Source: an uncultured Bacilli bacterium
Lineage (GTDB): Bacteria > Bacillota_I > Bacilli_A > RF39 > UBA660
Reading direction: 5' to 3'
Assembly (NCBI GenBank): GCA_944358545.1
Contig: CALVRJ010000011.1
Location: forward strand, 1-35,392
Length of the DNA: 35,392 nucleotides
Below the pieces are notes generated by a model. The model worked only from the letters and a program-made list of their open reading frames with translations. It searched no databases and had not been told where the DNA came from. Below, piece after piece: positions 23,094 to 30,376 of this stretch (position 1 is the first letter of the stretch; each line of letters opens with the position of its first letter). The position numbers and the translations under genes are program-made.

Positions 23094-24080
23094 ATGAATA
23101 TAAATGATTATGTGAATTATTATAAAAACGTAAGCTTTAGTGAATATACGTGGAATGATATGGACAATTTAGTTTGTGCGGCTTTGGCTTATTTACCACT
23201 TGGAAAGAAGAAAATAGATGGTTATTTTTTACCAGAGAAAAATTTTAAAAAGAAAAATAATCTATCAGTTGCTTTATTATATGATTTATTAGATAGTACA
23301 AGATATAAAGGGTTAGAGTTATGGGACTATGTTAATTTGGTTAATGATGACACACAGTTTGGGGCAATAACAATTAGATTTGGTGAAGTGTGTTATGTAG
23401 CATTTAGGGGAACGGATAATTCAATTACTGGTTGGAAGGAAGATTTTGAACTTGGATATGATTTTCCGGTAAATGCACAAAAAATGGCGAAAGAATATTT
23501 AGAAAGTCATATTAAGGATAATGATAAGGTTATTTATGTGGGTGGACATAGCAAGGGCGGTAATTTAGCAATGGCAAGTGTTTTGGAAATTTCAGATAAT
23601 ATTTTTAAAAGAATAAGGTATGTTTATAATAATGATGGTCCAGGTTTTTTAAGGGATATTTTTAATTCGAAAGGTTTTAAAAGATTAGATAAAAAATTAA
23701 AAATGTTTTTACCAGAAAATAGTGTTGTCGGTATTTTGCTAAATAATACAAATAAATATCAGGTTGTTAAATCTAATGAGATAGGATTTAGACAACATGA
23801 TTTATTTTCATGGCTGTGTTTTGGAGGATTTTTAATAAATGGAAAGTTATCTATTTTTAGTATAAAGGCAAGGAAGGTTTTTAATAATTGGCTCGAGAGG
23901 CAAAATTTAGACAGGCGAAAAAAACTAGTCGAAGGTTTTTTTGAATTAATTAGGTTGACTGGGGTTAAAAATTTCGACGAGCTTAAATTATCTAATATTA
24001 ATAGGTTAATTGCAAATATAAATATCGACGAGCTGAGTAAAAAGATTTTAAAAGAAGCAATAATTATTTTTTCAAAATAA
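23094..24080 (+). CDS. DUF2974 (Mbeg1-like) alpha/beta-hydrolase
   Basis: 328 aa, predicted cytosolic lipase/esterase-fold enzyme; the substrate is unknown. FRGTDNSITGWKEDF (104-118) is the typical strand/oxyanion region. GGHSKGGNLA has the nucleophile elbow GxSxG with S153. Likely triad partners are D181 (NNDGPGF) and H235 (FRQHDLFSW). The N-terminus MNINDYVNYYKNVSFSEYTWNDMDNLVCAALAYLP aligns by eye with the family start, so the ATG is probably right even though it lacks a ribosome binding site. It stands between the unknown trio and a tRNA-Gly. Confidence 0.88.
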   Translation: MNINDYVNYYKNVSFSEYTWNDMDNLVCAALAYLPLGKKKIDGYFLPEKNFKKKNNLSVALLYDLLDSTRYKGLELWDYVNLVNDDTQFGAITIRFGEVCYVAFRGTDNSITGWKEDFELGYDFPVNAQKMAKEYLESHIKDNDKVIYVGGHSKGGNLAMASVLEISDNIFKRIRYVYNNDGPGFLRDIFNSKGFKRLDKKLKMFLPENSVVGILLNNTNKYQVVKSNEIGFRQHDLFSWLCFGGFLINGKLSIFSIKARKVFNNWLERQNLDRRKKLVEGFFELIRLTGVKNFDELKLSNINRLIANINIDELSKKILKEAIIIFSK

Positions 24081-24111
24081 TCTTCCCCTACTTTTTGTTT
24101 TTAATAAATTA

Positions 24112-24120
24112 TGATATAAT
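24112..24120 (+). promoter_or_regulatory. Extended -10 promoter of tRNA-Gly(CCC)
   Basis: TGATATAAT (24112-24120), an extended -10 box; the -35 region (TTTTTG) is poor. The tRNA begins 9 bases later. Confidence 0.65.
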
Positions 24121-24128
24121 TTTATTGT

Positions 24129-24202
24129 GCATGTGTAGTTCAGTGGTAGAATGTGGGCTTCCCAAGCCTAAGATGCGGGTCCGATTCCCGTCACGTGCTC
24201 CA
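24129..24202 (+). tRNA. tRNA-Gly, anticodon CCC
   Basis: 74 bases with encoded CCA. Acceptor arm GCATGTG/CACGTGC (one T-G pair), D loop with TGG, anticodon stem TGGGC/GCCTA, loop TTCCCAA. The T loop reads TCCGATT, that is C at the position normally occupied by the universal U55. It has about 20 bases of near identity with the other tRNA-Gly in the D arm, same orientation. Confidence 0.93.
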
Positions 24203-24209
24203 ATAGATA

Positions 24210-24245
24210 TTAAAAATTCACACTATTTTGGTGTGATTTTTTTAA
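24210..24245. terminator. Bidirectional terminator for tRNA-Gly(CCC) and the DUF2828 gene
   Basis: CACAC / GTGTG (24219-24223 with 24231-24235) extended by A-rich and T-rich flanks, so it can work both ways. On the minus strand it overlaps the last codons of the DUF2828 gene. Confidence 0.7.
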
Positions 24246-25664
24246 TATTTCTATGTATTTTGATAGTTTTTCTAACATAACGTCGACTGGATTATACTTA
24301 TCTAAAGTTAATATATTTTCTAAGATGTTTGTAGAAAAGCCACTAATCATTGCAACATCGTTATCAAATTTAGTAACTGGAAGCCCTTGAACATTACCGG
24401 CAACGTTCCAAAATATTATTTGAGGAAGTGTATACCCTACTTCTTCAAAAGCCTTTTTCCATCCTTGGAAATTTGTCCCTTCTTTAGTATATACACCTTC
24501 ATCAAATTCCATATCAGATATAATAAGGATATGACTTGGAAGGTCATTTTGACTCAAGTTATTTTCTTTGGCTGTTTTTAGGACTAACTCGAAAGCTTTG
24601 TCAATATCGGTATCAGCTATATAGACGGGAATGTTTTTTAATTTTTCTTTGATGGTTTTACCTTTTATTTCACAAAGATACGGGTTTGAAGAGAATGTTA
24701 AAAAGTGATTTTTAAAGATTCCATTGTTTCTTTCAGCAGTATATAAGGCTAAACCTAAAGATGTGCAATAAGGGATAGCATTATAAGAGAGCATTGAGCC
24801 TGATGTATCAGCCATAACTAAGATATTAGTTTGACAGTCTTTTAGAAAGTTATTTTGATTTTGCCACATTAAGTCATATAATTCGTCATCGCCAGAGTTA
24901 GTTATAATTTTTTTGACTATTTCGTAGGCAAATAAGCCTTGGGTGTTTATTTTACTTTGACCTACTTTAACTTCTTCTTTATACTTTTGATATTTTTGAG
25001 GCATTCTTTTTTGAAATGCCTTTGTATATTTAAGCATAGCTTTGGACGGAACGCGGTTAAAGTCAATGTTGTCGTAGGTTTTGACGGTAAGATTTTTTTC
25101 AACGATGTTTAATTTTTTCCTTAGATTTGAAAGCATAATCCGATATTCTTTTTCGGTTTGATGAAGTCTTTTTCTAAGTAATTTAGCTTGTTTGTTAGTT
25201 TGATTATGACTGCGATGTGATGGAAGCCATTTGGCAAGAAGAGAGGGATTTTCACTTTTAATGTCCTTTGCAAGTTGTTTTTTAATAAGGTTAATGACTT
25301 CTTTTTCAACTTTAGTGTTAAGTCCTAATAAGATGTAATCATATCTTCCAAGACTACTTATATGAGGTAAGATTTGTAAGGCCAAAGAAGGATAGTTATT
25401 ACATAAATATTTAAAGATAGTTTTAAATATTCTTCTCTCGCCTTTACCATTTCTTATGTCTAAAATATAAAGTAAATTAGCAAGGGCAAGAGTTTCATCT
25501 TCAATTAGTGCATTATAAAATAATCTGATTATTTCATCTTCAGATGTATATCTAGAAATTTTAGTGAACACGTCTAGGTTATTATTATAGCTTTCGGCAT
25601 AATATTTAGATCCTTTAGTGTTTGTTATTAAATTATTCTTTTTTAATGTATCTAATAGATTCAT
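24210..25664 (-). CDS. DUF2828 protein (TROVE/vWA, Ro60-like)
   Basis: 484 aa, cytosolic. The N-terminal helical region contains LYILDIRNGKGERRIF (residues 65-80), the hallmark of DUF2828, related to the RNA-binding TROVE domain of Ro60. The C-terminal half is a von Willebrand A domain with a complete metal site: DTSGS (286-290), D351/T352 and SDMEFD (D384). Bacterial Ro proteins bind Y RNAs and act in RNA quality control; a similar role here is inference. The ATG has AGGAGG 8 bases upstream and overlaps the stop of a 22-codon ORF. A folded leader precedes it. No RtcB or RtcA gene is nearby. Confidence 0.87.
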   Translation of the reverse strand: MNLLDTLKKNNLITNTKGSKYYAESYNNNLDVFTKISRYTSEDEIIRLFYNALIEDETLALANLLYILDIRNGKGERRIFKTIFKYLCNNYPSLALQILPHISSLGRYDYILLGLNTKVEKEVINLIKKQLAKDIKSENPSLLAKWLPSHRSHNQTNKQAKLLRKRLHQTEKEYRIMLSNLRKKLNIVEKNLTVKTYDNIDFNRVPSKAMLKYTKAFQKRMPQKYQKYKEEVKVGQSKINTQGLFAYEIVKKIITNSGDDELYDLMWQNQNNFLKDCQTNILVMADTSGSMLSYNAIPYCTSLGLALYTAERNNGIFKNHFLTFSSNPYLCEIKGKTIKEKLKNIPVYIADTDIDKAFELVLKTAKENNLSQNDLPSHILIISDMEFDEGVYTKEGTNFQGWKKAFEEVGYTLPQIIFWNVAGNVQGLPVTKFDNDVAMISGFSTNILENILTLDKYNPVDVMLEKLSKYIEILKKSHQNSVNF

Positions 25665-25729
25665 AGTTTCTCGCCTCCTAATTTTTTACAAGCCACAGCG
25701 TGGTACCACTTTTTATAATTACCAATCAT
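25661..25729 (-). CDS. 22-aa upstream ORF overlapping the DUF2828 gene
   Basis: Begins MIGNYKKWYH and ends KKLGGEKL. It has its own ribosome binding site (TGGAG, 7 bases before the ATG at 25729) and its TGA overlaps the ATG of the DUF2828 gene. The peptide is basic, with one cysteine and a Trp-Tyr-His run, and has no hydrophobic segment. Overlap of this kind suggests translational coupling or a leader peptide. It may not have a function as a peptide. Confidence 0.55.
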   Translation of the reverse strand: MIGNYKKWYHAVACKKLGGEKL

Positions 25730-25783
25730 ATTAATCTCCAAATAGTAAGTTTGCTGTAAGTGGCTTTGTTTAATTAGATTATA
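25688..25783 (-). promoter_or_regulatory. Folded leader and -10 box of the DUF2828 gene
   Basis: A TATAAT (25778-25783, minus strand) puts the transcript start near 25771. The first bases (25769-25753) can pair, with small bulges, with 25699-25688 (GCTGTGGCTTGT). This encloses the ribosome binding site and start of the 22-codon ORF and a perfect palindrome GTGGTACCAC (25700-25709). The fold suggests post-transcriptional control. No known riboswitch class was recognised. Confidence 0.5.
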
Positions 25784-25798
25784 TATGTTTTTCGATTT

Positions 25799-25821
25799 GA
25801 AAAGGTCGCTTTTTTAGCGAC
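25799..25821 (-). terminator. Terminator of the 120-aa HTH gene
   Basis: GTCGCT / AGCGAC (25805-25810 with 25816-25821), followed on the minus strand by CCTTTT. Confidence 0.65.
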
Positions 25822-25832
25822 AAAAAAAGCAC

Positions 25833-26195
25833 TCATAGAATAGTGCCACAAAATGTGTATAGATAGTCATTTACTTTTGAGAGTTCATAAACTTTATTTT
25901 CTAAACACCATGAAATAATTTTATCAAATTTACTTTCGCTTAGGCTATATCCAGCAGAATTTAATAGTTTATTAAAATCACTTTGGTTTAGCTTCAAGGC
26001 TAAGCATAATTTAATAATGACATTTTTTCTTGGAATGTAATTTTCACTACATCTGATTTTCGAAAATAGTTTTCTATCTATATCAGCTTTTTTGTAAATC
26101 ATAGAGTCTTTGAAACCGCTTTTGTCGATGAACGAAAATAGGATTTCATTAAAACTCCTAGATTTGTGACAATTTAAATATTCATTTAGATTCAT
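25833..26195 (-). CDS. Helix-turn-helix protein
   Basis: 120 aa. The pattern SFNEILFSFIDKSGFKDSMIYKKADIDRKLFSKIR followed by IPRKNVIIKLCLALKLNQSDFNKLLNSAGYSLSESKFDKIISWCLENK is a known XRE-like domain that usually ends with a segment like VNDYLYTFCGTIL; here it makes up almost the whole protein. It is often found as a C-terminal module of larger proteins, so this may be a stand-alone or shortened form. AAGGAGG precedes the ATG. It lies upstream of the DUF2828 gene in the same direction but is separated from it by a terminator. Confidence 0.8.
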   Translation of the reverse strand: MNLNEYLNCHKSRSFNEILFSFIDKSGFKDSMIYKKADIDRKLFSKIRCSENYIPRKNVIIKLCLALKLNQSDFNKLLNSAGYSLSESKFDKIISWCLENKVYELSKVNDYLYTFCGTIL

Positions 26196-26228
26196 ATTAT
26201 GACCTCCTTATAATCCACAAATAACTAT

Positions 26229-26248
26229 TTTGGAATTTCATATCCAAA
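26229..26248. promoter_or_regulatory. Possible operator before the HTH gene
   Basis: Inverted repeat TTTGGA / TCCAAA (26229-26234 with 26243-26248), with further GAAATT-type repeats up to 26280. Placed 34-53 bp before the HTH start, it could be an autoregulatory site. Confidence 0.35.
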
Positions 26249-26308
26249 TTTCTTTCTCAGTCATAAATCTGAATTTCAAATATTTAAATTGTGATTTCAT
26301 TATAAGCT

Positions 26309-26348
26309 TTAAAAAAATAAATTACAAGGGTTTTGTTGTAATTTATTT
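26309..26348 (-). terminator. Strong terminator of the short 26.4-26.5 kb unit
   Basis: Perfect 13-bp stem AAATAAATTACAA / TTGTAATTTATTT (26315-26327 with 26336-26348), 8-nt loop. On the minus strand it is followed by T7; on the plus strand the T run is broken by G. Confidence 0.8.
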
Positions 26349-26397
26349 TGTTTTTATATAAATATTATTTTAAGTACTTGTTAATATTAGTTTTTAT

Positions 26398-26520
26398 TTA
26401 AGATTTTTTGATAAAATCAACTGCATATTCATTTTCAATGATATCCATGTGTAGTAGGTCCGGAGAGTATTTACATTTTAAAAATTTGCTTCCTACTCTG
26501 TCCGGTATCTTTAAGGTCAC
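26398..26520 (-). CDS. 40-aa ORF in a small independent transcription unit
   Basis: Read from a GTG at 26520 it gives TLKIPDRVGSKFLKCKYSP then a segment ending NEYAVDFIKKS, a composition that looks like real protein. A good start is missing: no ribosome binding site fits the GTG, and the ATG at 26536 with AGAG upstream stops after five codons in another frame, so a frameshift remnant is possible. The unit has its own TATAAT (26557) and a strong terminator (26309). The RNA from about 26550 to 26310 also has complementary blocks (AGTAGG with CCTACT), so a small RNA is an alternative. Confidence 0.4.
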   Translation of the reverse strand: MTLKIPDRVGSKFLKCKYSPDLLHMDIIENEYAVDFIKKS

Positions 26521-26556
26521 ATTTTAGATATCATTTACATCTCTTTTCTAAAAAGT

Positions 26557-26562
26557 ATTATA
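26557..26562 (-). promoter_or_regulatory. -10 box of the short unit
   Basis: TATAAT on the minus strand between the preceding terminator and the 40-aa ORF; the -35 is poor. Confidence 0.4.
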
Positions 26563-26575
26563 GTTCATGATAAAG

Positions 26576-26598
26576 CAAAAAAGATTCAGTGGGAATCT
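26576..26598 (-). terminator. Terminator of the 144-aa protein gene
   Basis: AGATTC / GAATCT (26582-26587 with 26593-26598), followed on the minus strand by six T. Confidence 0.75.
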
Positions 26599-26604
26599 CC
26601 TTAT

Positions 26605-27039
26605 TTATAAAAATTGTTTTAGTTTTTCAACGGCATCTTCTTGCATGTCAACATATTTTTTAGCTAATCTTTCGACTTCTGGATATGTTTGTTTATGGTT
26701 TAAAAGTTTTCTTCCTTCAATAATACCCATGTTTGTTCCTTGAAGTAAAAGTTCTGCTATTTTAGATGTGCTTTCGTCGGTTAAGGTTTTCATTTCAATG
26801 CCATACCAAGTCATGACTTTATTTACTGCACTTGTTTCATGGGGCGTTCCTTCGTTATATTCAGGGTACAGTTTTTTGATTTCGTCATTTATTTCTTTAT
26901 ATTTATTATACTGGCGGTCGAGTTCTTCTTTTAAGGCTTTATCTTTAACTTTATCAATAATGAAATGGATGGCATCTTGTCCCATGCAGGCGCCTTTGTT
27001 AAGTTCATCTAGAACGTTTATTTCGTTTTTATTTTCCAT
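26605..27039 (-). CDS. Helical protein of a Firmicutes family of unknown function
   Basis: 144 aa, almost all alpha-helical. LNKGACMGQDAIHFIIDKVKD, TPHETSAVNKVMTWYGIEMKTLTDEST and LLQGTNMGIIEGRKLLNHK are strongly patterned and recall ferritin-like four-helix bundles (DUF2383-like), with Glu and His residues that might bind metal. I recognise it as a family seen in gut Firmicutes but know no established function. No signal peptide. CTGGAGGG precedes the ATG. A single-gene unit. Confidence 0.75.
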   Translation of the reverse strand: MENKNEINVLDELNKGACMGQDAIHFIIDKVKDKALKEELDRQYNKYKEINDEIKKLYPEYNEGTPHETSAVNKVMTWYGIEMKTLTDESTSKIAELLLQGTNMGIIEGRKLLNHKQTYPEVERLAKKYVDMQEDAVEKLKQFL

Positions 27040-27086
27040 TAATATCCCTCCAGTGATATTATGGAATTTTTGAATTTTATTATACT

Positions 27087-27127
27087 AAAAAAGAGTTTTT
27101 ATTTTAAATTTGTTTTAAAAAACTCTT
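27087..27127 (-). terminator. Terminator-like hairpin at the hydrolase remnant end
   Basis: AAGAGTTTTT / AAAAACTCTT (27091-27100 with 27118-27127), followed on the minus strand by TTTTTT. It overlaps the remnant stop. A TATAAT (27079-27084) right after it may serve the 144-aa gene. Confidence 0.6.
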
Positions 27128-27323
27128 CTATTTTAGCAAACGGTATTTTGTCTGTTTTGTCATATAAGTCGATGTGTTCAGCATCATTGACAACATATAA
27201 TTCTTTGGGTTTTAAGGCTTTATTATAAGCTTTTTCACTAAATGATTTAGAATGAGCTTTGTCACCTACAATAAACAAAATTGACTTAGGGCTTCGAAAG
27301 TTTCCTAAGTACCAATCACTCAT
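27099..27323 (-). pseudogene. C-terminal remnant of an alpha/beta hydrolase
   Basis: 74 codons matching only the end of an alpha/beta-hydrolase: ILFIVGDKAHSKSFSEKAYNKA and YVVNDAEHIDLYDKTDKIPFAKIEEFF, that is the last core strand with its acidic residue and the catalytic His region (AEHIDLYD). The nucleophile serine and everything before it are missing, and no ribosome binding site precedes the first ATG. It lies between the exporter genes and the 144-aa gene. Most likely the 5' part was lost by deletion. Confidence 0.75.
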
Positions 27324-27366
27324 AATATATCATTTTTTTATTTTATCAACTAGTAACCTTAAACTT

Positions 27367-28041
27367 TTATTCTTCTTTATTTTTATATATCTTATATGAA
27401 ATCTTATAACTTATAAAATACATTAAACCTGATAGTAAAATAAGTGCGACTAATCCAAAATTATTTAATATACTTTCTAATTTTTTCATATCTACGCTTA
27501 ATCCTGATTGCTTTAAAAGAAATCCTGCACCTGCTCCGATTATAACTAAAACAAATAATACTATAAACATCTGTATTCTACCCTTTTCAGCTCCCCATTT
27601 GAAAATACTAGGAATTTGGATAGACTGAATTAACGAAATACCAAACATTCCACCAACAGATGTAGCAAGTAATGTTTCAATGTTTATATCTATCAAATTA
27701 TCTGGTCTAAAATAATTCATAATATTACCAACTAATAATGTTACTATAAAGCCAAGTAACCCACCTAAGATAGTTGCTCCAATAGCCAAAACATATTTTT
27801 CTAAAACTATTTCTTTTCTAGTAACTGGTAAAGTTAAAATATATTTATTAGATTTTGATATTTCATCATAACTAAATGTTGATAAAGAAATCATACCAAC
27901 AATAATTCCAATTATTACTGAACCCCAATATATGGCATCTGTACCAATAATAGCAATAGAGCAAAATAATACAACAATAATTAATGTAGTTTTATAACTA
28001 GCTAAATTATATAAATCTTTTTTAAGTAACCCTTTTATCAT
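27367..28041 (-). CDS. ABC-2 type exporter membrane subunit
   Basis: 224 aa with about six hydrophobic helices (near 18-35, 38-55, 88-110, 132-150, 160-180 and 195-215). The segment LTLPVTRKEIVLEKYV is typical of ABC2 permeases of the BcrB/YtrC type, where it follows the second helix. Partner of the ATPase upstream (2 bp gap). It probably exports a peptide, antibiotic or lipid; the substrate is unknown. GAGGAGAAAG precedes the ATG. Confidence 0.85.
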   Translation of the reverse strand: MIKGLLKKDLYNLASYKTTLIIVVLFCSIAIIGTDAIYWGSVIIGIIVGMISLSTFSYDEISKSNKYILTLPVTRKEIVLEKYVLAIGATILGGLLGFIVTLLVGNIMNYFRPDNLIDINIETLLATSVGGMFGISLIQSIQIPSIFKWGAEKGRIQMFIVLFVLVIIGAGAGFLLKQSGLSVDMKKLESILNNFGLVALILLSGLMYFISYKISYKIYKNKEE

Positions 28042-28043
28042 AA

Positions 28044-28898
28044 CTATCTTTCTCCTCTTATATAAAACAACATTATATCCTCAATAGAAGGTTTATCTAT
28101 TGAACTAATATTATATTTCTTTTTAATTTTATTCTTATCAGATGTAAGCACCTCATATTGATATTTTTCTTTTTTATAACTTACATAATCTTCTTTTTTT
28201 ATTTTAGAAAATTCCTCTTGACTGCATTTCACCACTCCATAATCTTCTAGTAACTCCCATGTTGGAACATTTAAAATTATTTTCCCTTTGTCGATAAAAA
28301 CTATATAATCAGAAATATGTTCTAAATCGGTAGTGATGTGTGAAGATAATAAAATTGATCTTGTCTCATCTTCTTCGATATACTTTCTAAATATATCAAG
28401 TATCTCACTTCTCACAACTGGATCAAGTCCGCTAGTTGGCTCATCTAAAATTAATAGTTTGGGACTGTGAGAAATAGCTGTCGCAATCTTTAACTTCATC
28501 TGCATACCACTTGAAAAATCCTTGATTAACTTATCTTTAGGTAAGCCAAATTGTTTTAAAAGCTCATAATATTTATCTTCGTTCCAATCATTATAAAACT
28601 CTTTCATAACAGAATTTATATATTTTGGTGTTAAGTAAGTAGATAAGAAACTATCATCTAATACCACTCCTAAATTCTGCTTTATTTCTTTTTCATTTTG
28701 TTTTACATCTTTATTAAATATTTTTACAGTACCATCTGCTTTTATAATATTTAATATCGCTTTAATAGTTGTAGTTTTACCAGCACCATTCTCGCCGATT
28801 AATCCTACAATAGCACCTGCTGGAACATCAAAACTTATTTTGTCTAACAAAAATCCATCATACTTTTTAGAAACATTTTTAACCTCAATATTATTCAT
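28044..28898 (-). CDS. ABC exporter ATP-binding subunit
   Basis: 284 aa. Walker A GENGAGKTT (about 36-44), signature FSSGMQMKLKIA, Walker B LLILDEPTSGLD and the H-loop SSHIT. The C-terminal 70 residues (FIDKGKIILNVPTWELLEDYG onward) are typical of drug/peptide ABC-2 exporters of the YtrB/BcrA group. It starts 1 bp after the GntR regulator ends, with AGGAGG inside the regulator's last codons. Confidence 0.92.
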   Translation of the reverse strand: MNNIEVKNVSKKYDGFLLDKISFDVPAGAIVGLIGENGAGKTTTIKAILNIIKADGTVKIFNKDVKQNEKEIKQNLGVVLDDSFLSTYLTPKYINSVMKEFYNDWNEDKYYELLKQFGLPKDKLIKDFSSGMQMKLKIATAISHSPKLLILDEPTSGLDPVVRSEILDIFRKYIEEDETRSILLSSHITTDLEHISDYIVFIDKGKIILNVPTWELLEDYGVVKCSQEEFSKIKKEDYVSYKKEKYQYEVLTSDKNKIKKKYNISSIDKPSIEDIMLFYIRGER

Positions 28899-29276
28899 TT
28901 AAAGTTCCTCCTCAAAAATCATTTTAAATAATTCCGCCACTTCCTCTTTAGAAATATTAGAAATTTTAGATATTTCATAAATCTTTTCAATATAATCTTG
29001 AATTTCTTTTAACTTTTCTTCCTTAATTAAATCTAGATTCTTAGGAAGTATATAACTTCCCTTTCCTTGCACAGTTTTAATAAATCCGGCTTTTTCAAGA
29101 CCATCATAAGCTCTTTTAACTGTTAAAAAACTTATTTTTAAATCATTAGCTAAACTTCTAACTGATGGAAGCATTTCCCCTTCTTTAACCTCTCCTGTAA
29201 AAATGGCTTCCTTTATCGCATTTTCTATTTGTTCAAATATTGGCTGTTCATTACTATTGGTTATAATAATATTCAT
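28899..29276 (-). CDS. GntR family (YtrA subfamily) repressor
   Basis: 125 aa. N-terminal winged helix (IFEQIENAIKEAIFTGEVKEGEMLPSVRSLANDLKISFLTVKRAYDGLEKAGFIKTVQGKGSYI) with only a short helical tail, the mark of the YtrA subfamily, which represses its own ABC exporter operon and responds to cell-wall-active antibiotics in Bacillus. First gene of the three-gene operon; inverted repeats overlie its promoter. AGGAGGTG precedes the ATG. Confidence 0.92.
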   Translation of the reverse strand: MNIIITNSNEQPIFEQIENAIKEAIFTGEVKEGEMLPSVRSLANDLKISFLTVKRAYDGLEKAGFIKTVQGKGSYILPKNLDLIKEEKLKEIQDYIEKIYEISKISNISKEEVAELFKMIFEEEL

Positions 29277-29286
29277 TATCCACCTC

Positions 29287-29336
29287 CTGTTATAACTGTT
29301 ATATTAGAATTATAACACTTTATAACAGCTTGTCAA
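29287..29336 (-). promoter_or_regulatory. Promoter and operators of the YtrA-type operon
   Basis: On the minus strand TTGACA (29331-29336), 16 bp, TATAAT (29309-29314). CTGTTATA (29287-29294) and TATAACAG (29321-29328) bound a 42-bp region with four copies of GTTATA/TATAAC in both orientations, lying over the spacer, the -10 and the start. This fits autorepression by the GntR protein. Confidence 0.8.
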
Positions 29337-29349
29337 TAGCTAATAATTA

Positions 29350-29378
29350 TAAAAAGAAGAAAACTACTAAATTAGTAG
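29350..29378 (-). terminator. Terminator of the two-component system genes
   Basis: CTACT / AGTAG (29364-29368 with 29374-29378), followed on the minus strand by TTTTCTTCTTTTT; 2 bp after the kinase stop. Confidence 0.7.
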
Positions 29379-29380
29379 CC

Positions 29381-30376
29381 TTAATCCATTTTATTAAAAT
29401 TACTCTTTGGAAAATCAATAATTATTTTAGTCCAACCTTTATATTTAGATTCAGCTTTAATTTCAAGTCCTAGTTTATTGCAAATCTTTTTTGCTAGATA
29501 TAAACCCATACCTGTTGATCTACTTTTCTTTCTATCACTTCCAGTAAATCCTTTTTCAAATACTCTTATTAAATCACTTTCTTTAATTCCACAGCCATTA
29601 TCTAATATTTCTAATATAATCTTGTTTTTATCTTCTCTTGCGTCAAAAGTAATTACTTTTTTATCCTTTTCCATATATTTAACCGAATTATTTACAATTT
29701 GATTAATTACAAAAATAAGCCATTTTTCATCTGTTGCTACCTCTATATCTAAATTATTTGTTTCAATAGATATTTTATGTTTTAAAAAGTAGTCTTTATT
29801 TTGCATTAAAACTTGATGAATTATGTCTGATAATTTAATACTTTTAATAAAATAATCTTTCTCTGGATTTTCACTTCTCGCATAATAAAGTACCTGTTCG
29901 ACTAGATCATCTATTTTTTGTACTTCTCCTTTTAGTTCAGTATCTTTATGATTATCACAGTATAATAGTAATGCAGAAATGGGGGTTTTTACTTCATGAA
30001 CAAAACTTTCTATATATTCTCTATAATCTCCATATTTATGTTCCAGTTTAGATATTTCATCATTCATAGATTTTGTTGCTTTTTTCAAAGCATAATAATA
30101 TGCACTACTTTTTATATCTTTAGGTTTTGTTAGAACTTCAGCAATCAAATATTTTTCTTCTAAATTATCTGTCAACGTTCTAATTTTTTGGACTTGTTTT
30201 ATTATTTTTCTATAACTAATAAAAAGATATAAAGTCAATAATACCGTGCAAAATATAAATAAAGATAACATAACAGAAATATCAAAACCAAGTAAATATC
30301 CAAATACAAATTGAATAAAGATGAAAAGAATATAAAGTAAAATAAGTCCGATTTTCTCTTCTAGGTATTTCATCAT
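29381..30376 (-). CDS. BceS-type intramembrane-sensing histidine kinase
   Basis: 331 aa. Two closely spaced membrane helices (about 10-29 and 34-53) with almost no external loop, as in BceS/VraG-linked kinases that sense through the partner ABC transporter. Cytoplasmic DHp domain with H127 (SFVHEVKTP), N box NQIVNNSVKYME, G1 DNGCGI, F box FEKGF and G2 STGMGLYLA. It overlaps the regulator gene upstream in ATGA. Confidence 0.9.
   Translation of the reverse strand: MMKYLEEKIGLILLYILFIFIQFVFGYLLGFDISVMLSLFIFCTVLLTLYLFISYRKIIKQVQKIRTLTDNLEEKYLIAEVLTKPKDIKSSAYYYALKKATKSMNDEISKLEHKYGDYREYIESFVHEVKTPISALLLYCDNHKDTELKGEVQKIDDLVEQVLYYARSENPEKDYFIKSIKLSDIIHQVLMQNKDYFLKHKISIETNNLDIEVATDEKWLIFVINQIVNNSVKYMEKDKKVITFDAREDKNKIILEILDNGCGIKESDLIRVFEKGFTGSDRKKSRSTGMGLYLAKKICNKLGLEIKAESKYKGWTKIIIDFPKSNFNKMD

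Noticed and set aside
25690..25740. T-box riboswitch, because of GTGGTACCACG in the leader of the DUF2828 gene
   Set aside because: The match to the AGGGTGGTACCGCG consensus has several mismatches, the leader is too short for a stem I with specifier loop, there is no terminator after it, and the downstream gene is not tRNA- or amino-acid-related.
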